Origin: Stichopus chloronotus
Lineage: Eukaryota; Echinodermata; Holothuroidea; Aspidochirotida; Stichopodidae
NCBI GenBank assembly: GCA_021234535.1
Contig: CM037843.1
Coordinates: forward strand, 23,715,911-23,779,910
Length of the DNA stretch: 64,000 nucleotides
Reading direction: 5' to 3'
Under the pieces are notes generated by a model. The model saw only the letters and a program-made list of their open reading frames with translations. It searched no databases and had not been told where the DNA came from. Made by a program: the position numbers and the translations under genes. Below, in pieces: positions 1 to 12,540 of this stretch; position 1 is the stretch's first letter; the number at the start of each line of letters is the position of its first letter.

Positions 1-1350
1 ATGAAACCAATAACCGTGGGAATTTGCCGACAAAGAGAAAAATTCTCTGAAGTTGTCGGTGTATAGGAAGGTAGTCTACACGTCACTCTGTAGAAATTGT
101 CTCCTGGTCTAAACGGGTCTTGGAAAAAAAGTGTCACGGAAGCCGCCTTGTCGAAGTATAGGCTTTCTACGTGCGCCCCCACAAAAAAGGAGGATCGAAG
201 GGGATATTTTATTGAGAATGATAATTCTCAATAAAATTTGGGAAATTAGGAATAAGTTGATCATAAAACAAAATAAATGAATAAATAAAAAAAAATGACA
301 AAAGTAGGTCTCATTCATGCTTACAGTACTTATCATTTTTCAATTTTTCCACTGATATAGGGCTTACAAACTTGCCAACAACCCCCCCCCCCCACATAAT
401 TGACAATAATGCACTGTTTGAAGGATAAAATACACAGTTGATGTCCTTGATATTTTCTTCTTTTTTGTTTTAGTTGTGACAAGTTTAAAGTGATTGCGTG
501 TGTACTGAAAAACCAAAAAGATAAGATTATATTTGATCTTAAATTTTTCTTTATTTTTAAATGTACACGCGAGGTTGTACGTGAACGGACTATGTATTTC
601 AATGAAGGAAAATGACAGTAACTACTTCGAAAAGCAACGGGATTGGCATAAAAACAGTAAAAACAGAAATCATATTTAAAAATTAACGGTTCTTACTATA
701 ACCGCCTACATAACGAATATGCAACACTACAGGTCTCACAAGTGTATCAAAAACATACTACTCAAGTCGTCGCTAGTTTTCGGGAATTGTAGTATTTGGT
801 GAAAGGAAACACTGTATTTACAAATAACATACGAACTGAACACAACCTTGCCGGCGGCGTCAGTGATACTGAGTTGGTAACTGAATATTCAATACTAGTA
901 TACTTCCCATTGACTTGCTCAAAGAAGTACACCGTTGATTTGAATGAAAACTGTCAACCACTACATTATCGTATTCTACACTTTTTGTCGTTATGTTAGA
1001 AGAGCATATGGCAAAATTAACCAACTGAAACCTATTTATTTTCCCAGATTGTCTGAATGGTGTAATTAAAAGCCTTACCAAAATTTTGGAGAAAAAATAT
1101 CAATGTTTTTACTTTTTGCCTACGTACGCAATCACTTTTAAAGAAGGAATGAATTAGACATTTGTAGGATTTTAAAGAAAAAAGTATATAGGAGAAACTT
1201 AGGTGCATGGGGCCCAAAAAGTAGTCTACGAAGGAGTCACTTGAAAGCCTGAAAGTTTCTAATGCATTGACTTTAGTATCGTTTCTCTGCGTCTATGTGT
1301 GAAGTTTGCTTTTTTTTCCTTTTGTTGAAAAAATATCAATACCCTTTTAT
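1..1350. other. Non-genic stretch at window start
   Basis: I see no gene here. Open frames are short, AT-rich and have no family resemblance, splice context or conserved motif. A 12-base C run lies at about 382-393. The sequence is otherwise unique-looking AT-rich spacer. Confidence 0.5.
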
Positions 1351-1351
1351 T

Positions 1352-1420
1352 TTCATGTCGGTGTGTTTGTGTGTGTATGTGTGTGCACTTGAGCATGTGT
1401 GTTTGCATACGTGTGTTGCA
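1352..1420. repeat. Imperfect (TG)n microsatellite
   Basis: Alternating GT/TG dinucleotides interrupted by single substitutions run through this stretch (gtgtgtttgtgtgtgtatg and similar). Short open frames across it are rich in C, V and H because of the repeat and are not genes. Confidence 0.75.
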
Positions 1421-1579
1421 ACACATAGTTTTAGACACCTAGTTTTATGTGTCACTTTTGTGGCGCAGAAGGAAGCTCACACGTTCTTTTATATGCCTAC
1501 TTGGTATACATGGATGCATTAGGTTTATAGCGTGTACTTCTCTTGTGTATACTTCTCTATATTCTGAGGAGTCAAATCG

Positions 1580-2515
1580 GGATAAATGTTGCTCAGGATG
1601 AGCAGCGGATTGATGCATCATACCATACAATTTTCCTAGGTATAATAATTGATTATAAATTGTATTGGATGGAACACATCGACAGAGTTAAAAATAAAAA
1701 ATTCCAAAATAAAAAGCATTATAAATCGACTGAAGAATAAATTACCCAGAGTCGTACTCTTAATTTTGTGTAACTCACTGGTGTATCCTTATTTAAACTA
1801 TAGTCTCCTAGTGGGGGGGGGGGGGGCACACTCACAAAAATGTCTTGAAAGTTTACATAATCATCCGCCCATCGTAGGTAATATACGGTATGTAACGTCG
1901 GTTATACTGACGCTAAACTCGTACTAGTAGTCTACTCCTCTTTTTAAGGAACTCAAAATCCTCTCGGTTTTTGACCGCATGATTATGATCTTGGGATATT
2001 TATGCACAGGATACATGGGAATGCACTTCCGGATGTTTTTAATCATTTTATTCAACCAATGCAGATTATCATTCATTCAATGCAATGCGCAATTATTCTT
2101 TCACACTTATTCTAGAACTATAAGCACAACGAAAATCAAATTCACAGCTAGTAGTGTCCCTCTCTGGTATTCACTGCATCAATAACTTACGCATTTTTTT
2201 TCTCTGAAAGTATTCAAAAGAAAATTTAAACAACACCTGCTTAACAGATGTCCCTAGTTTCTTGTAGTGATTTAATTTTAACCTATGATATATTATGACG
2301 GTTTTGCATTTTTCAGACTGTCTCTATTTTTTTTTTCTTTTTCGCTTAATTGTTTTGTTTTCCAGACTCGAAAAGTATTCACTTTACCTTTTCCGGTCCT
2401 TCCACTCCTAAATAGTTTTAAAAGATGGCTGAAATTTAACTTCATTTTGTACCAATATTTATAATCATATTTTGTTTTTGTTTACAAGGAGAGTGGACAA
2501 ATAAACTTGAAATCT
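1580..2515 (+). mobile_element. Decayed 3' end of a CR1/Jockey-type non-LTR retrotransposon
   Basis: The translation carries the thumb/C-terminal signature of non-LTR reverse transcriptases in broken frames: FLGIIIDYKLYWMEHID (about 1630-1685), then in the next frame IINRLKNKLP and a segment ending LVYPYLNY (about 1715-1803), then FKELKILSVFDRM (about 1945-1982), and finally KVFKRKFKQHLLNRCP with a stop near 2255. In intact elements these segments follow the catalytic palm in one ORF. Here at least one frameshift and a G13 tract at 1813-1826 interrupt it, and palm, fingers and endonuclease are missing, so this is a 5'-truncated dead copy. A short 3' UTR with AATAAA near 2501 probably marks its end. 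The clade is inferred from the order of motifs; L2 or another Jockey-superfamily group is possible. Confidence 0.72.
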
Positions 2516-5500
2516 TTGTCAGAAGAGCAACTACGATGAGTCATAACTGTCACGTGCATGCATATGCAGTTCAGAGGTCAACTGTCGATTAAGTGACTTT
2601 GAGAGCAAGGTATACGACATTAAGGTATGTTATCATTCTGTAACTCTCCTACTGAATATATCTGGACTGGAACATGCGTCCATCGGAATATCATAGGGTT
2701 TTTGCAATCTGGTTTAAGACAGCCAAAATACATTCGTCTGCTACGTCGTTTTGAGATTTTCGAGAGAGTGGGTGGGGTGACCCTGGAGCTTAATAAAAAA
2801 AATAGTACCACTTAGTGACAGAGACGATATTTTGCTCCACTCTCCCTCCCCCATATAGCTTATCACACAATTGCTCAATACTTTTAATGTGAAAAGTCTC
2901 AGTTTATTTCGCGGACCATTGGATGGTATTAAAAAATAGTGATTGGGACACTTTTAGCCTACACAAAAGGAAAATAGTGTTTGCACTTGGGTGGGAGTTT
3001 TAGAGGGATGGTTGCTCAGTGTTTTAGAGAGCAGTAATTTTTCGGTCGTCGAAGGACTGGTCGTACCCCTCCCTAAAATGCTCTGTGGAGAACACGATAC
3101 ATGGATGAGAACGTTGTTGTATATTAACCATTCTAAAGTGTCACATTAAAAACATTTATGGGGGAATACTCAAACTTAGTTACAATTTAACGTTTAGGCA
3201 TAACTCATTTTTATGTATTTTTTTAACATTAAATAAAAACGTCACTGACTTTTCTATCTCTTTTTAGGGGGAATTCAAATGAGCACATTGATTCGTTGGT
3301 AAGTGGTTGGTAAATATGAGTAATACGTACACGTAACAGTTCCTATATTACTGCTCTTCAAGAGAATGCTTGATCGCAAGCTCTGCGACAAGTTGTTGAC
3401 TGACTGATAACTAGAATGTCAATTCTATTGTTCTTGATGTTCCTCTATGAATAATATTCACTGAGGTCAAAGTTCAAGCGTCAAAAAGTTAAAGCGATTC
3501 TTACATTTCCAATGACGTTCCACTTCAGGTAGATGCCACCGAGATAAAACCCTATACTGTATCTGATAAGCCTTCCCCTTTTGCGTAAAGCTGTTTTCTC
3601 CCTACATTTTATTCATTGCTTCATGGATTATGTTTTGAAGCGAACTATATATACATGAACAACACTGTTGTTTAAGCAAACAGAGGATTTCTGGGCCATA
3701 TTATGTGACTGCCCTTTTTGGCGTTTATGAGTTTCTTTTTTTTTTTCAAAATTGCTACGCCCTTTTTGGCGGGCGAAATTGCATATTTGTTCTATTCCAA
3801 TATGTAATGTTGAAAAGTCATGTGTTTCGTCGCTGTGTTCCTTCTTTCAAATGTCTTAAAATATTCAGGATATATTTAATGTCTTGTATGTACTAAAGGT
3901 TCTGCTGCAAACTAATTACAATGGTGCAGAAAACAAAATAATGAGGCTGAGCAAATGAAAGAATGCAAACTCACCATATAAGCGCAGGCCTGGTCGAAGG
4001 ATCACAAAATTTGTCGGTGGAATATTGTTCAACTTTGTTCCAACGCCAACGAAATTTTTCCCGCTATGGTGACAGTCTGAACAAATTTAACCTTTCTGTA
4101 GCTAATTAGCGCCTAATGTCTTTAATTGATTAGTGATATTGCTTAATTGCAATTAATGTCTGCCAAGTGTAAGTGACTTATACATTGTTATTACTTACAT
4201 GGAAAGTCTAAGTCTAATTTGACAAAAGCACGTCTCTTCCTCGGTCATGTTGTAGATCACAAATTTCTCACCGAAAACATCAACAACATAACAGCAGGGC
4301 TACCTCCATCATGAGGTCGAAGCCATGATTACCAGAGAGATGTTGCAAGCACATGCGCTCTTGTCGCTGAAACATGAATATTTTGTTTTCCTCTTAATTG
4401 TTCCAGCAAAAAAAAAAAAATCACCCGAAACTTCTGATATGGAACCCGTTTCTCCAAGGAGGTACCCTAAGCTTAACGTTATGTTTGTTACATTTTCAGC
4501 GATACGGGTGAATAACAAAAACAAACAGTTGTAACTTGCTTTGTTTGCCTGTCGGTTCACCCTTCCCCACACCCCCTGCTGAGTTATCGCTATTATTTTT
4601 GTGCTTCCTGTCTTTACAATGAAGCAGAGCGGATGTACGCGCTCGGACATCATGTGCAGTGGAATTTCACAAGTGTATTCCTGAGGATGTCGGGAGGTGG
4701 GGGGACCTAACGAAACAGCTAAACACTTTCTCAACTTGCTTCCCTACCTTCAAAACCTTTGTTTGCGAGTACCCAACTTAGTTCCCTTTTCCTCCATGTT
4801 CTGGTGGAATTTCGATCTCACAGTGGGATGTAACCCATTCCGACTCTTGTTTCTACGTTTACTTATTTCATTCTGGATGTGCTGATTCTTTTAACTTTAT
4901 TGACAGCTCGACTTAAAAATAACTTAGGGCTAAGGGTTACACTACATTGTATCGCGCATACCCTGTATGCTGTCGTTGCTACCCTTTTCTTCGAAGTTAC
5001 ACGTCGAAGTTGTACCTCTGACAAAGTGAGAGGTGGTAAATCACCGCTACTTATGTATTAGAAGAGAAAAACATTTTATTTGTCATTTATTGAGAGTAAA
5101 CATGCTTCAAACCTATTGCTTATATCAACTGTTAACAGATATTTTTACGAGAAATCGATGACAAAAGAAAACTATACATTGCTTCTATCACTGTTACTAC
5201 TTCAGAACAGACGTAAAGGTAGGTGTGAAGTCCTCCAAAAATAAAACTGTCAATGCTAGGTGCGTCGGCGGTGAGGTGTAGAGAAAAACGATATCTGAAT
5301 ATACCTCGTGAACATTTAAATACAAGAAAATGAAAATGTTTTCCTTCTTCCTTCTCATACATGGGCTCATACATGGACGTCAAACCGTGGTCAGGGGTGA
5401 GGAGGATAATATTTAATTTGGAATTTAGAAGGTCAGTAACAATGTCGTAGCCAGGATCATTAAACAAGGACAGGGAGGTGGGGGGGGGGGGGAGGGCGTA

Positions 5501-7000
5501 CAAACAAAAAGGATTGACTAATAGACAGAGCATGCAGGCTGAGGTTCGAGGAATATGATGATTCAGGGATTCTAGGCCCCCTGGTGTGAAGAAAATATCT
5601 TTTCTTTGAACTTAATTTGTGAATTATAATTCATCCAGATTTCTGTTCATTTAATTCGTGTTATTCATACGGTGATTCATGCACACAGGGGCAGAATGAA
5701 AGTTTCACAGTGAGCTCTTGTTGACGTCATCAATTAGCGAGTAATACGAGGATATTTTCGACAAAAACACCCTCGACACTGTTTGATTTCTTTAAAGAAA
5801 CTTTAGACATGCACTTCCAAGGCGTGGTCAAGTTTTGGCAGTTGGACCCCGAAGGAAAATAAATGAATGAGCATGAGCAGGTCATTGACGGGAGGGGGTG
5901 GGGGAGGTTGTTACTCTGTCTTCACCTCTTAACCAGTGGAGGGACATGTCCCCCTGTCGCCCGTCGATTGGTGTCCATGGGTTCATACGAATTCAGTATT
6001 GAAGAAGAAACAGCTTGTCCACCGAGAAGTCACCCTCTCTGCATCTTGCTTAGGAGTTCCACCATCATGTGGCAGGTTGTTCCGATGATGGTCATTATCA
6101 GTCATTTGTTTACCTATAACATTTCCTACAACTGACGTATTTCCTTACAGTTTGGACACAACTTGGTCTCACATAAAAAAGAATAAACGTTCTCTCTTAC
6201 GAGAAATGAAAAAGAGAAATGACCATCAAACGGTTCCACTGTATCGCGCCAGACGCAAGGAAATTGTAACAGCAGAGTTCTTTCATATTATGTGCTACAC
6301 TTTTTTAATCCAAAACAACTGTCGGGTTTCCTGTGTGAATGTAATTAATTTAAGCTGTTATAATTTAGGTCTTGACCTGATTTACTTCCCTCTGTTTATC
6401 TATTTATCAAGATGTCAAACTCAACAATCGAATTACTCACATGTGGCGAACAGTTGTGGGAGATTGACGCCAAAAAGTAAGATGATGATACTCTGGTTTG
6501 TGATCATTGTGATCATTTTGAGCGTCATTTGTTTCGTATGTAGTTAATTAAAGTTACTATTGTGTCTCATTTAATGTCATTTTTAACTTGTGTGGTACAG
6601 CTGCTTCTAGAGTTGGTATTAATACTTCCCAGTATTGATACATATAGTATGTAATATCATCATACATTATGATGTTCAAACGCATACACGACATAATCGA
6701 TTTGAGTGGGAAAGGGGACACAGGTCAAATCCAGGTCCGGCACATAGATATCTTCCACACTCCCCTACCCACCCTCCCCCCTTCCTTCCCCGTTGCTCTC
6801 CATTCTAAGTCGAATTCGGAGTTGAACTAAGGTGAACTACGAACTAAGTTGAACCATCGAAGACGTAGATACACTAATTGGAAGTGGGTGAAAGGGCGCG
6901 GCCGGTGTAAGTAACCAGCTCATCATGGAACAGCAACTGTCCACTTACGTATCGTGTGGATCTATTTAGTGATAAAAACTAATTAAGGGTGTACTACACT
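2516..7000. other. Intergenic spacer, no supportable gene
   Basis: The longest open frames here (133-141 aa near 4.3-4.7 and 5.1-5.5 kb on minus) have no recognisable domain, no splice context and compositions that follow local base bias. A G13 run sits at about 5480-5492. I found no RNA gene. Confidence 0.45.
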
Positions 7001-7004
7001 GTAA

Positions 7005-7333
7005 AGCGGTGGTTCTCAACCTGTTGGACTATCAGTTCCACTAATTTCATACACTATCTCCTGGTCACCCCTTCTTCCAGAATGTGATAATTGAAAATCA
7101 ATCAAACATACACTTTACAAAGGGGTTCTTCAAGGAGGGGAGATAGCCAAATTTTGCGTCTAATTAGTTCTATTTGTAAAATCGTTCTCTCAGAGTTATC
7201 CTAACAATGCTCTTCTCCCACATTTGATTATGTTATGCACTCTTTCTTTTTGCTGTCCGAGAGGCTTCACAGGTCTGTTGTATTTGCTGGTTACCCCCAA
7301 TAGGTACTACTTCCCTCGATTGGGAACAAGAGT
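7005..7333. mobile_element. hAT-like miniature inverted-repeat element (non-autonomous)
   Basis: The left end reads GTGGTTCTCAACCTG (from about 7009), which closely matches the common terminal repeat of Charlie/hAT transposons (CAGNGGTTCTCAACC). About 325 bp downstream the right end, on the other strand, reads TTGTTCCCAATCGAGG, a diverged inverted copy. The interior has no ORF, as expected of a MITE. I could not identify a convincing 8-bp target-site duplication, so the exact ends are uncertain. Confidence 0.5.
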
Positions 7334-9380
7334 TTAACAAGATGGTGAGCCGAATTATCAGAAAAGATTATAGCCATGACTCTTAAAGGAGGAATCGGAT
7401 ATAATATAATTTAAAGAAGATCTGTGCGAACGGTTTTGCGTATATAGCCTTCCTCTCCATGAGTCCAAAGCATGGATCAGTGCAAATATACAATGAACGG
7501 AGAAAATAGAAAAACAGCGAAGAGTTACGGTTTTTATCTCTCTGTCTGTGTATATTGTAAAGCCATAGAAGATTCCCAAAGGGATATTTTGGCTGAAAGT
7601 TGAACGTTAAATGTTTGCTTCAGGTTACGATTTATTTCTTGATTCACATGAGAAAATTTGAGTTGCTTTTGCATGGTATACCAGATTCGGACCCTTATGT
7701 GAATGTCCCCGTTGTTTCGGGTGCAAAGTGCCTGTCTATCGTAGGATAATAAGTTAAATTTATTTTTAGGTAGTTACTGTATCGAGGTATTTCTTGTCCA
7801 GAGTGGTGGTTTTAAATATGTTACCTTGATATGGACTGTCATAGCAGGGTGAGGAAGTCGCTCTTCCTCGATATATTGACTGTTTCTACGTCCGTTACAA
7901 GTATGGTTTAAGCAAGCGGTTATCACTCCTAAATCACCACGAACAAGGACAAAAACATACCCTTAACTGAGTCCCCCCCCCCCCCACTGGGTTCCTTTTT
8001 TTCGTGCTTGATTCTTATTTACCCTGTTTCTCTCTATACATACTCTTGAAATGTGACTCGAATAAATATTTGCGAAGCGAAAACAAACTTTATACGATGC
8101 CTAGGAAGCATCCACATGACAACTTTTATTTGTGCAATCGTAGTATTTTGCCTCTCTTCCCCATGATACTACCCTCCCGTCCTATCCCACAAACGGGTAA
8201 CACCCCACCGACGACCACACCAACTGTTGACACCCCCCTTACCGACAGCGCCGCCACTTAACATTTCATTAATCCACAACTTTTTATATATAAAAGGATA
8301 TGACTAAAATGAGGGGCTGACTGAGATCCTGCATTTAATGAGACACGTATTGGTTATGTATAGACGGTATTCCCTTTAATTCATTTCAAATGCTTTAATT
8401 TACCGAAGAGACACAAAGGGTGGAGCCATACTACAAGATAAACAATGATCGAACAAGCAGATCACACGCACTAAGTCATGTAGTATAATACGTTTGCCCG
8501 TAAGGGGTTACTGGAATAATTTTACCGAAGACGTATAGGAGCGTGCCGACAAGGAGGAGATAAAAATTAAAATAAATACCGTTTGTGAATCTTTCTGAAA
8601 GAATTTAGACCACAAGAATCATTTTAATGGTGACTTGTCCCACGAAATGTTATTTTTTCCTTGTCTAGTCTCTGGCGTCAGTAGTGAGATGAAGCTCCCT
8701 GCTCAGGTCACTTCGCTTTGCACAGAGCGACCTCTCTTCGAGGGTGGTGCATTGAAAAGAGTGGCATGTTGCCTCAAAGGAGAAAGAAAAGATAAAAAAG
8801 AGAAGGGGGGAGGCGAAGAGATAAAAATGTGTATTACACTTCAATATTTTGAAGGAGAGTAATCACATCACTCTCAAAATCCATGTACAAAAAGTGTCAT
8901 GCTACCGAATGCCCCCAGGCAAATTTGGCTAACGTTTCCCTACAAATCGACTTGGGGCTATATATTACAAGAAGGGAATGATTTCACAATGACAAAGTTA
9001 ATTTGTCATTTTGGCACCCCGTCCGTGACTTTATGTAAAATGCCGCACTGTACATTCTGAAAAATTTGAAGTAGATCATTGCGGTAGATTACCGAATCAA
9101 TTATTTTTAATATTCCAATTTCATTTACATATCCTCCAGTAAGTAGTGCATTTTCTATATATATTTGAAATCGAAACTTCCTGTAGTTCTTATTGTACAG
9201 CCGCTGTGCTAGTCTCCTTCTTACTGTGTTAATTTCTTTCAATTTGTTTTATAGCTTTGTTTGAGGTGGCCTTGTTTCTTATTTGTTTACCTTTTACGGT
9301 GTCTATAGGCTTATTTCCATTTTTTTGTTCTTTTAAACTATCCTTGTTCATCTGTGCGAAAGTATCCCGAATTTCTTTCG
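7334..9380. other. Intergenic spacer, no supportable gene
   Basis: A C12 run lies at about 7974-7985. Open frames of 60-85 aa show no domain or splice context. A purine-rich patch at about 8780-8825 explains one Lys/Glu/Gly-rich frame. Confidence 0.45.
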
Positions 9381-9850
9381 AGGTTGAATGGTTAGTTAAA
9401 GTGTTCATCTTGCAATCCTTGGGTCCCTGGGTCGAATCCAGGACGGGAGGGGGGGGAGGCAATCGGAACTTTTATGGAAATTCAAGTTTAGCTTGCTCGG
9501 TAAACTGCTGTTTGCAGTAGTGCTGAGAGGGTTATTTGGATTCCCATTTGTCTGATACAGGTCTGATCCGCCGATGAGCTGCTTAGCAAAGCAAGTCCTA
9601 CACCCCTCCCAACCTTTGGGAAACTGGCACCCTCATCAGTCAGTTGGGGACGTCAAATGGCGGTTCCGGGAGCAAGTTTGGGTTTGCGTTGCAAATGTAT
9701 AGTTTCACATCTGCCTCGTTATCGTCTGGACACAAAGCGGAAAGAGTAGGCAAATCTCGCCGGTGTTCATCCAAGATTAGCATGGTATAGGGTCCTCGGT
9801 GCCAGTGAGGTATGGGCTTCCTGATCCTCAAACTTTCAAATTTAGATAGA
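9381..9850 (+). mobile_element. tRNA-derived SINE
   Basis: The head looks like a tRNA gene. A box A-like TGGTTAGTTAAAG at 9389-9401 is followed at tRNA-like spacing by a box B-like GGGTCGAATCC at 9429-9439, with CTTGCAATC between them where an anticodon arm would be. A body of about 400 bp follows and has a clear homologue in the same orientation at about 61.39-61.80 kb: shared blocks include a GTGCTGAG-type block, CTCCCA(A/G)CCTTTG, GGGAGCA(A/G)GTTTG, TC(T/G)TCTGGACAC-type and TTCCTGATCCT. Internal polymerase III promoter plus dispersed body is the structure of a SINE. A short G-rich run near 9445-9457 separates head and body. Confidence 0.62.
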
Positions 9851-11255
9851 GTTTCTTCACTAAAACCATTTATAGATTCTCCCCTCCTCTGAGTATGAAT
9901 GTCATGCAGAAGAAACACAGCAGGTATTACACATATCACGACACCCACAAGTCGCTACTTCTACCATAGATAAATATTTTGCTTTCGGTATATGAATCTT
10001 AAAATTGCATGCTTTATGGGTACGTTAAACGACAATAGAACACCATGGAGAAATCCAGGTAAGAGTGGCATGACAATGTTTAGCATTAGATAGGAAATAA
10101 AAGATATTTTAAGAAACTGGAGAAGGGCAGTGGTAAGTGCTGTCTTGTGGTCGAAGGTTGTTTAGAGCCCATGGTAAAGAAACACTGAAGGCAAACATTT
10201 CAGATTTCGATTCACATCTTGCTTAGATGGTAACACATTGTAAAGCGTAATAGACATTTTTACATTCTTGCATATATAAGTGAAAGTATTGCACACTGAG
10301 CTTAAAATAAAGAAGAAAAAACAAGCCATACAAAAAAAAACCTAGCTGAATGTACCTAAAAGTAGTACCTCCACTACTGGGTAGGCAGTTTTTAAAGTCT
10401 TAAAGACTCTCTCTGCTTTGAAACAATGGTTTAATGTTTTACAATAAAATAAAAAAAAAGAAAATGCATTTATCTGTGGCACAGTAAATCATACCCTCCT
10501 GCAAAAGGTCATGCTTGCTAATCACCCACATTTGACATAACTGACTAAAAGCACCGTCATATGGACTAAGGAGGGTATGCAAACTGCCACTGGCTGAACA
10601 TAAATTGCCACTTTAAACAGGAGCAAATTACCTCCGACGACACCTGGGTACATCACAAAACCCTATCTCCATATCTCAAACCACCCTGGAATCCTCCACC
10701 CTAGGTTTCTTGAAACTTTCCTTACTTCAAGTAACCAAGTGAGAGTTCATGCCCTCCAGTTTTTTGCTATGGGAGTCTTACCAATGTTGAACTGATACCA
10801 AGCATAGCCCATAAATAACTGAGAACCAAGCTGCGAAATCTCTGATGCAAAATGAGGACATATTTCTCCAGAGCCATCGAAAACTTGTGATCAACAAGAC
10901 AGAATGGTTGAATTTTTTTTTTCCCTTAATTTTTGTTCATCATGTTTCTGCCCAAGCTGCTGAAATCAGAGGACATAATTTTGCATGACGTCAAAAAAGG
11001 GCAAGCGTGGTCATTGGCTGAAAGATGTCAAAATGTGCTTTTCCCAGAATTCTTTACCCTCTGCATTCAGAGATTGAGATGGCATTCACGTGTGCTGCTG
11101 ATGGGGTAGCCTCCCTCTGACTCCAGGTACTGCAAACAATGCAACAGTTCTCAACATTATGATGTAATTGCGAATTTGCAAGCTGGGGCTCACTGAGTTG
11201 ATATCACTAAGTCTCTTATGATTTTGAATTGTGTAAACACATGGCAGTCAGGTCT
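9851..11255. other. Intergenic spacer, no supportable gene
   Basis: I see no coding signal, RNA gene or strong repeat. Open frames on both strands are short. Confidence 0.4.
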
Positions 11256-11565
11256 CCCATCCAATAGTTATGAAAAACTGCCAAATTTGTTTTAATTTTT
11301 GACACTTCCTTGTACTGGCAATGTGCATGTGAATAAGTACTGATATGAAAAGCGTCCGGTCGCAAGTTTTCAAAAATCAAATTGCATCATTAATAACTCA
11401 TTCATTCATGTTCCTTTTGCATGGCGACACAATGCGATCCTCTTAGTGTGACAATTTGTCACTAGCATGTTAAGGAAACTTGACAGGTAGGGGAAAATTT
11501 AGAGAATTTCATGAAACAACTCAATAAGCCTCTTGAAAATGTAAAAGCCTGTCTCTTCACTAATC
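11256..11565 (+). repeat. Dispersed repeat, copy 1 (partner at 19.55-19.86 kb)
   Basis: Blocks here recur in the same orientation inside an MLH3 intron at about 19550-19860. Shared blocks include TTATGAAAACTG-type, GAATAAGTACTGAT/GAATTAGTACTAAT, a TGTCACTAG block, a GACAGGT block, and GAATTTCATGAAACAACTCAA. Divergence is roughly one base in four between blocks by eye, so the family is old. It has no ORF, and I saw no inverted ends. Confidence 0.55.
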
Positions 11566-12049
11566 TTACGATCAATTCCTGTAAAAATTCAATACTTAGG
11601 TTGTCAATGACTCAGTGAAACATTCGTTTTGTGTCACTGGACGAATATTGGCAGAAATTGTGCTACAGCATGGGGACAGTCAGAGGCAAATTGCAGATGG
11701 TGGCGAACAGATGAGAGATATATAGGAATATAAGAGAGAGAGAGAGGCGGAATGAGTGGGCCAGCATCCTAGGAGATGGACAGGAACTCATAGAAATTTC
11801 AGCAATTTCAAAAAGATGCAGACTGGAATGACTGATAATTTAAATACTTCTAGCTGAAGGCAGCTTTAAAGTGCACTCAAAATGAACAAAAGCCGACCTG
11901 GGGACCGACCTGATGCTTCGCAATCGCTCGAATTATCGTCTAGACAAGATAGCAGCCCGATTATGAGCACAAAGTACCATCGATTATTGTCACACACTGC
12001 TTAACAAGGTGTCATCCTTCTCTATTTTTCCATTTTTCTCTCCATTTAC

Positions 12050-12540
12050 CTCCCGGTGATGTACTGTTGTACCTATCAGGCTGCTCTCAACCCCACTATT
12101 ACTCTGTTGAAAATTGCCAAACAGGGGGCCAAAGGTCGCCCTCTCAGAAATATCACTGATGTCTCCAACCAGATGGTTACATCTTTTGTCAACCCCCCCT
12201 CATCCTCAACATTAATTGCCATACCTCCTGAAGGAATTATCATGATCGAAAGTGAGGAGCAGTGACGGGGGTCATCACCTCCAACAGATCTGTAAAACAT
12301 TGTGGAAAATCAATGCAATTTTTCACAAGAGGGGGGGAGGGTGACAACTGGATGGTTGCTAAATCAGAGGGATTTCCAACAGCGACAATCCAATCCAGCT
12401 TGTCCATTTTTACCAATCCTGTCAATTCCCTTTCAGCCACATTCTTGGGGTGATGGAGAGGTATGGAATTGTCTCCAAATAATCACAATGGGTTCTTCAA
12501 CATTGCAGACAGGCAAGTCTGCTTTCCTGGGGTAAAAAAT
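12050..12540. other. Unassigned open-frame cluster
   Basis: Several overlapping frames of 63-77 aa stay open on both strands here, more than the surrounding AT-rich spacer would predict, and the local GC is higher. I could not match any of them to a family. Frame changes among the minus-strand pieces suggest a decayed element rather than a gene. No function is proposed. Confidence 0.25.

Noticed and set aside
4309..5533. 141- and 133-aa minus-strand frames
   Set aside because: No domain, biased composition, no splice context; length is within the range expected by chance in 64 kb.
9640..9948. 102-aa minus-strand frame
   Set aside because: Lies across the SINE body; the corresponding region of the 61.4-kb copy has a different reading pattern.
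12056..12540. Possible endonuclease or reverse-transcriptase fragment
   Set aside because: No motif could be aligned with confidence; left as an unassigned cluster.
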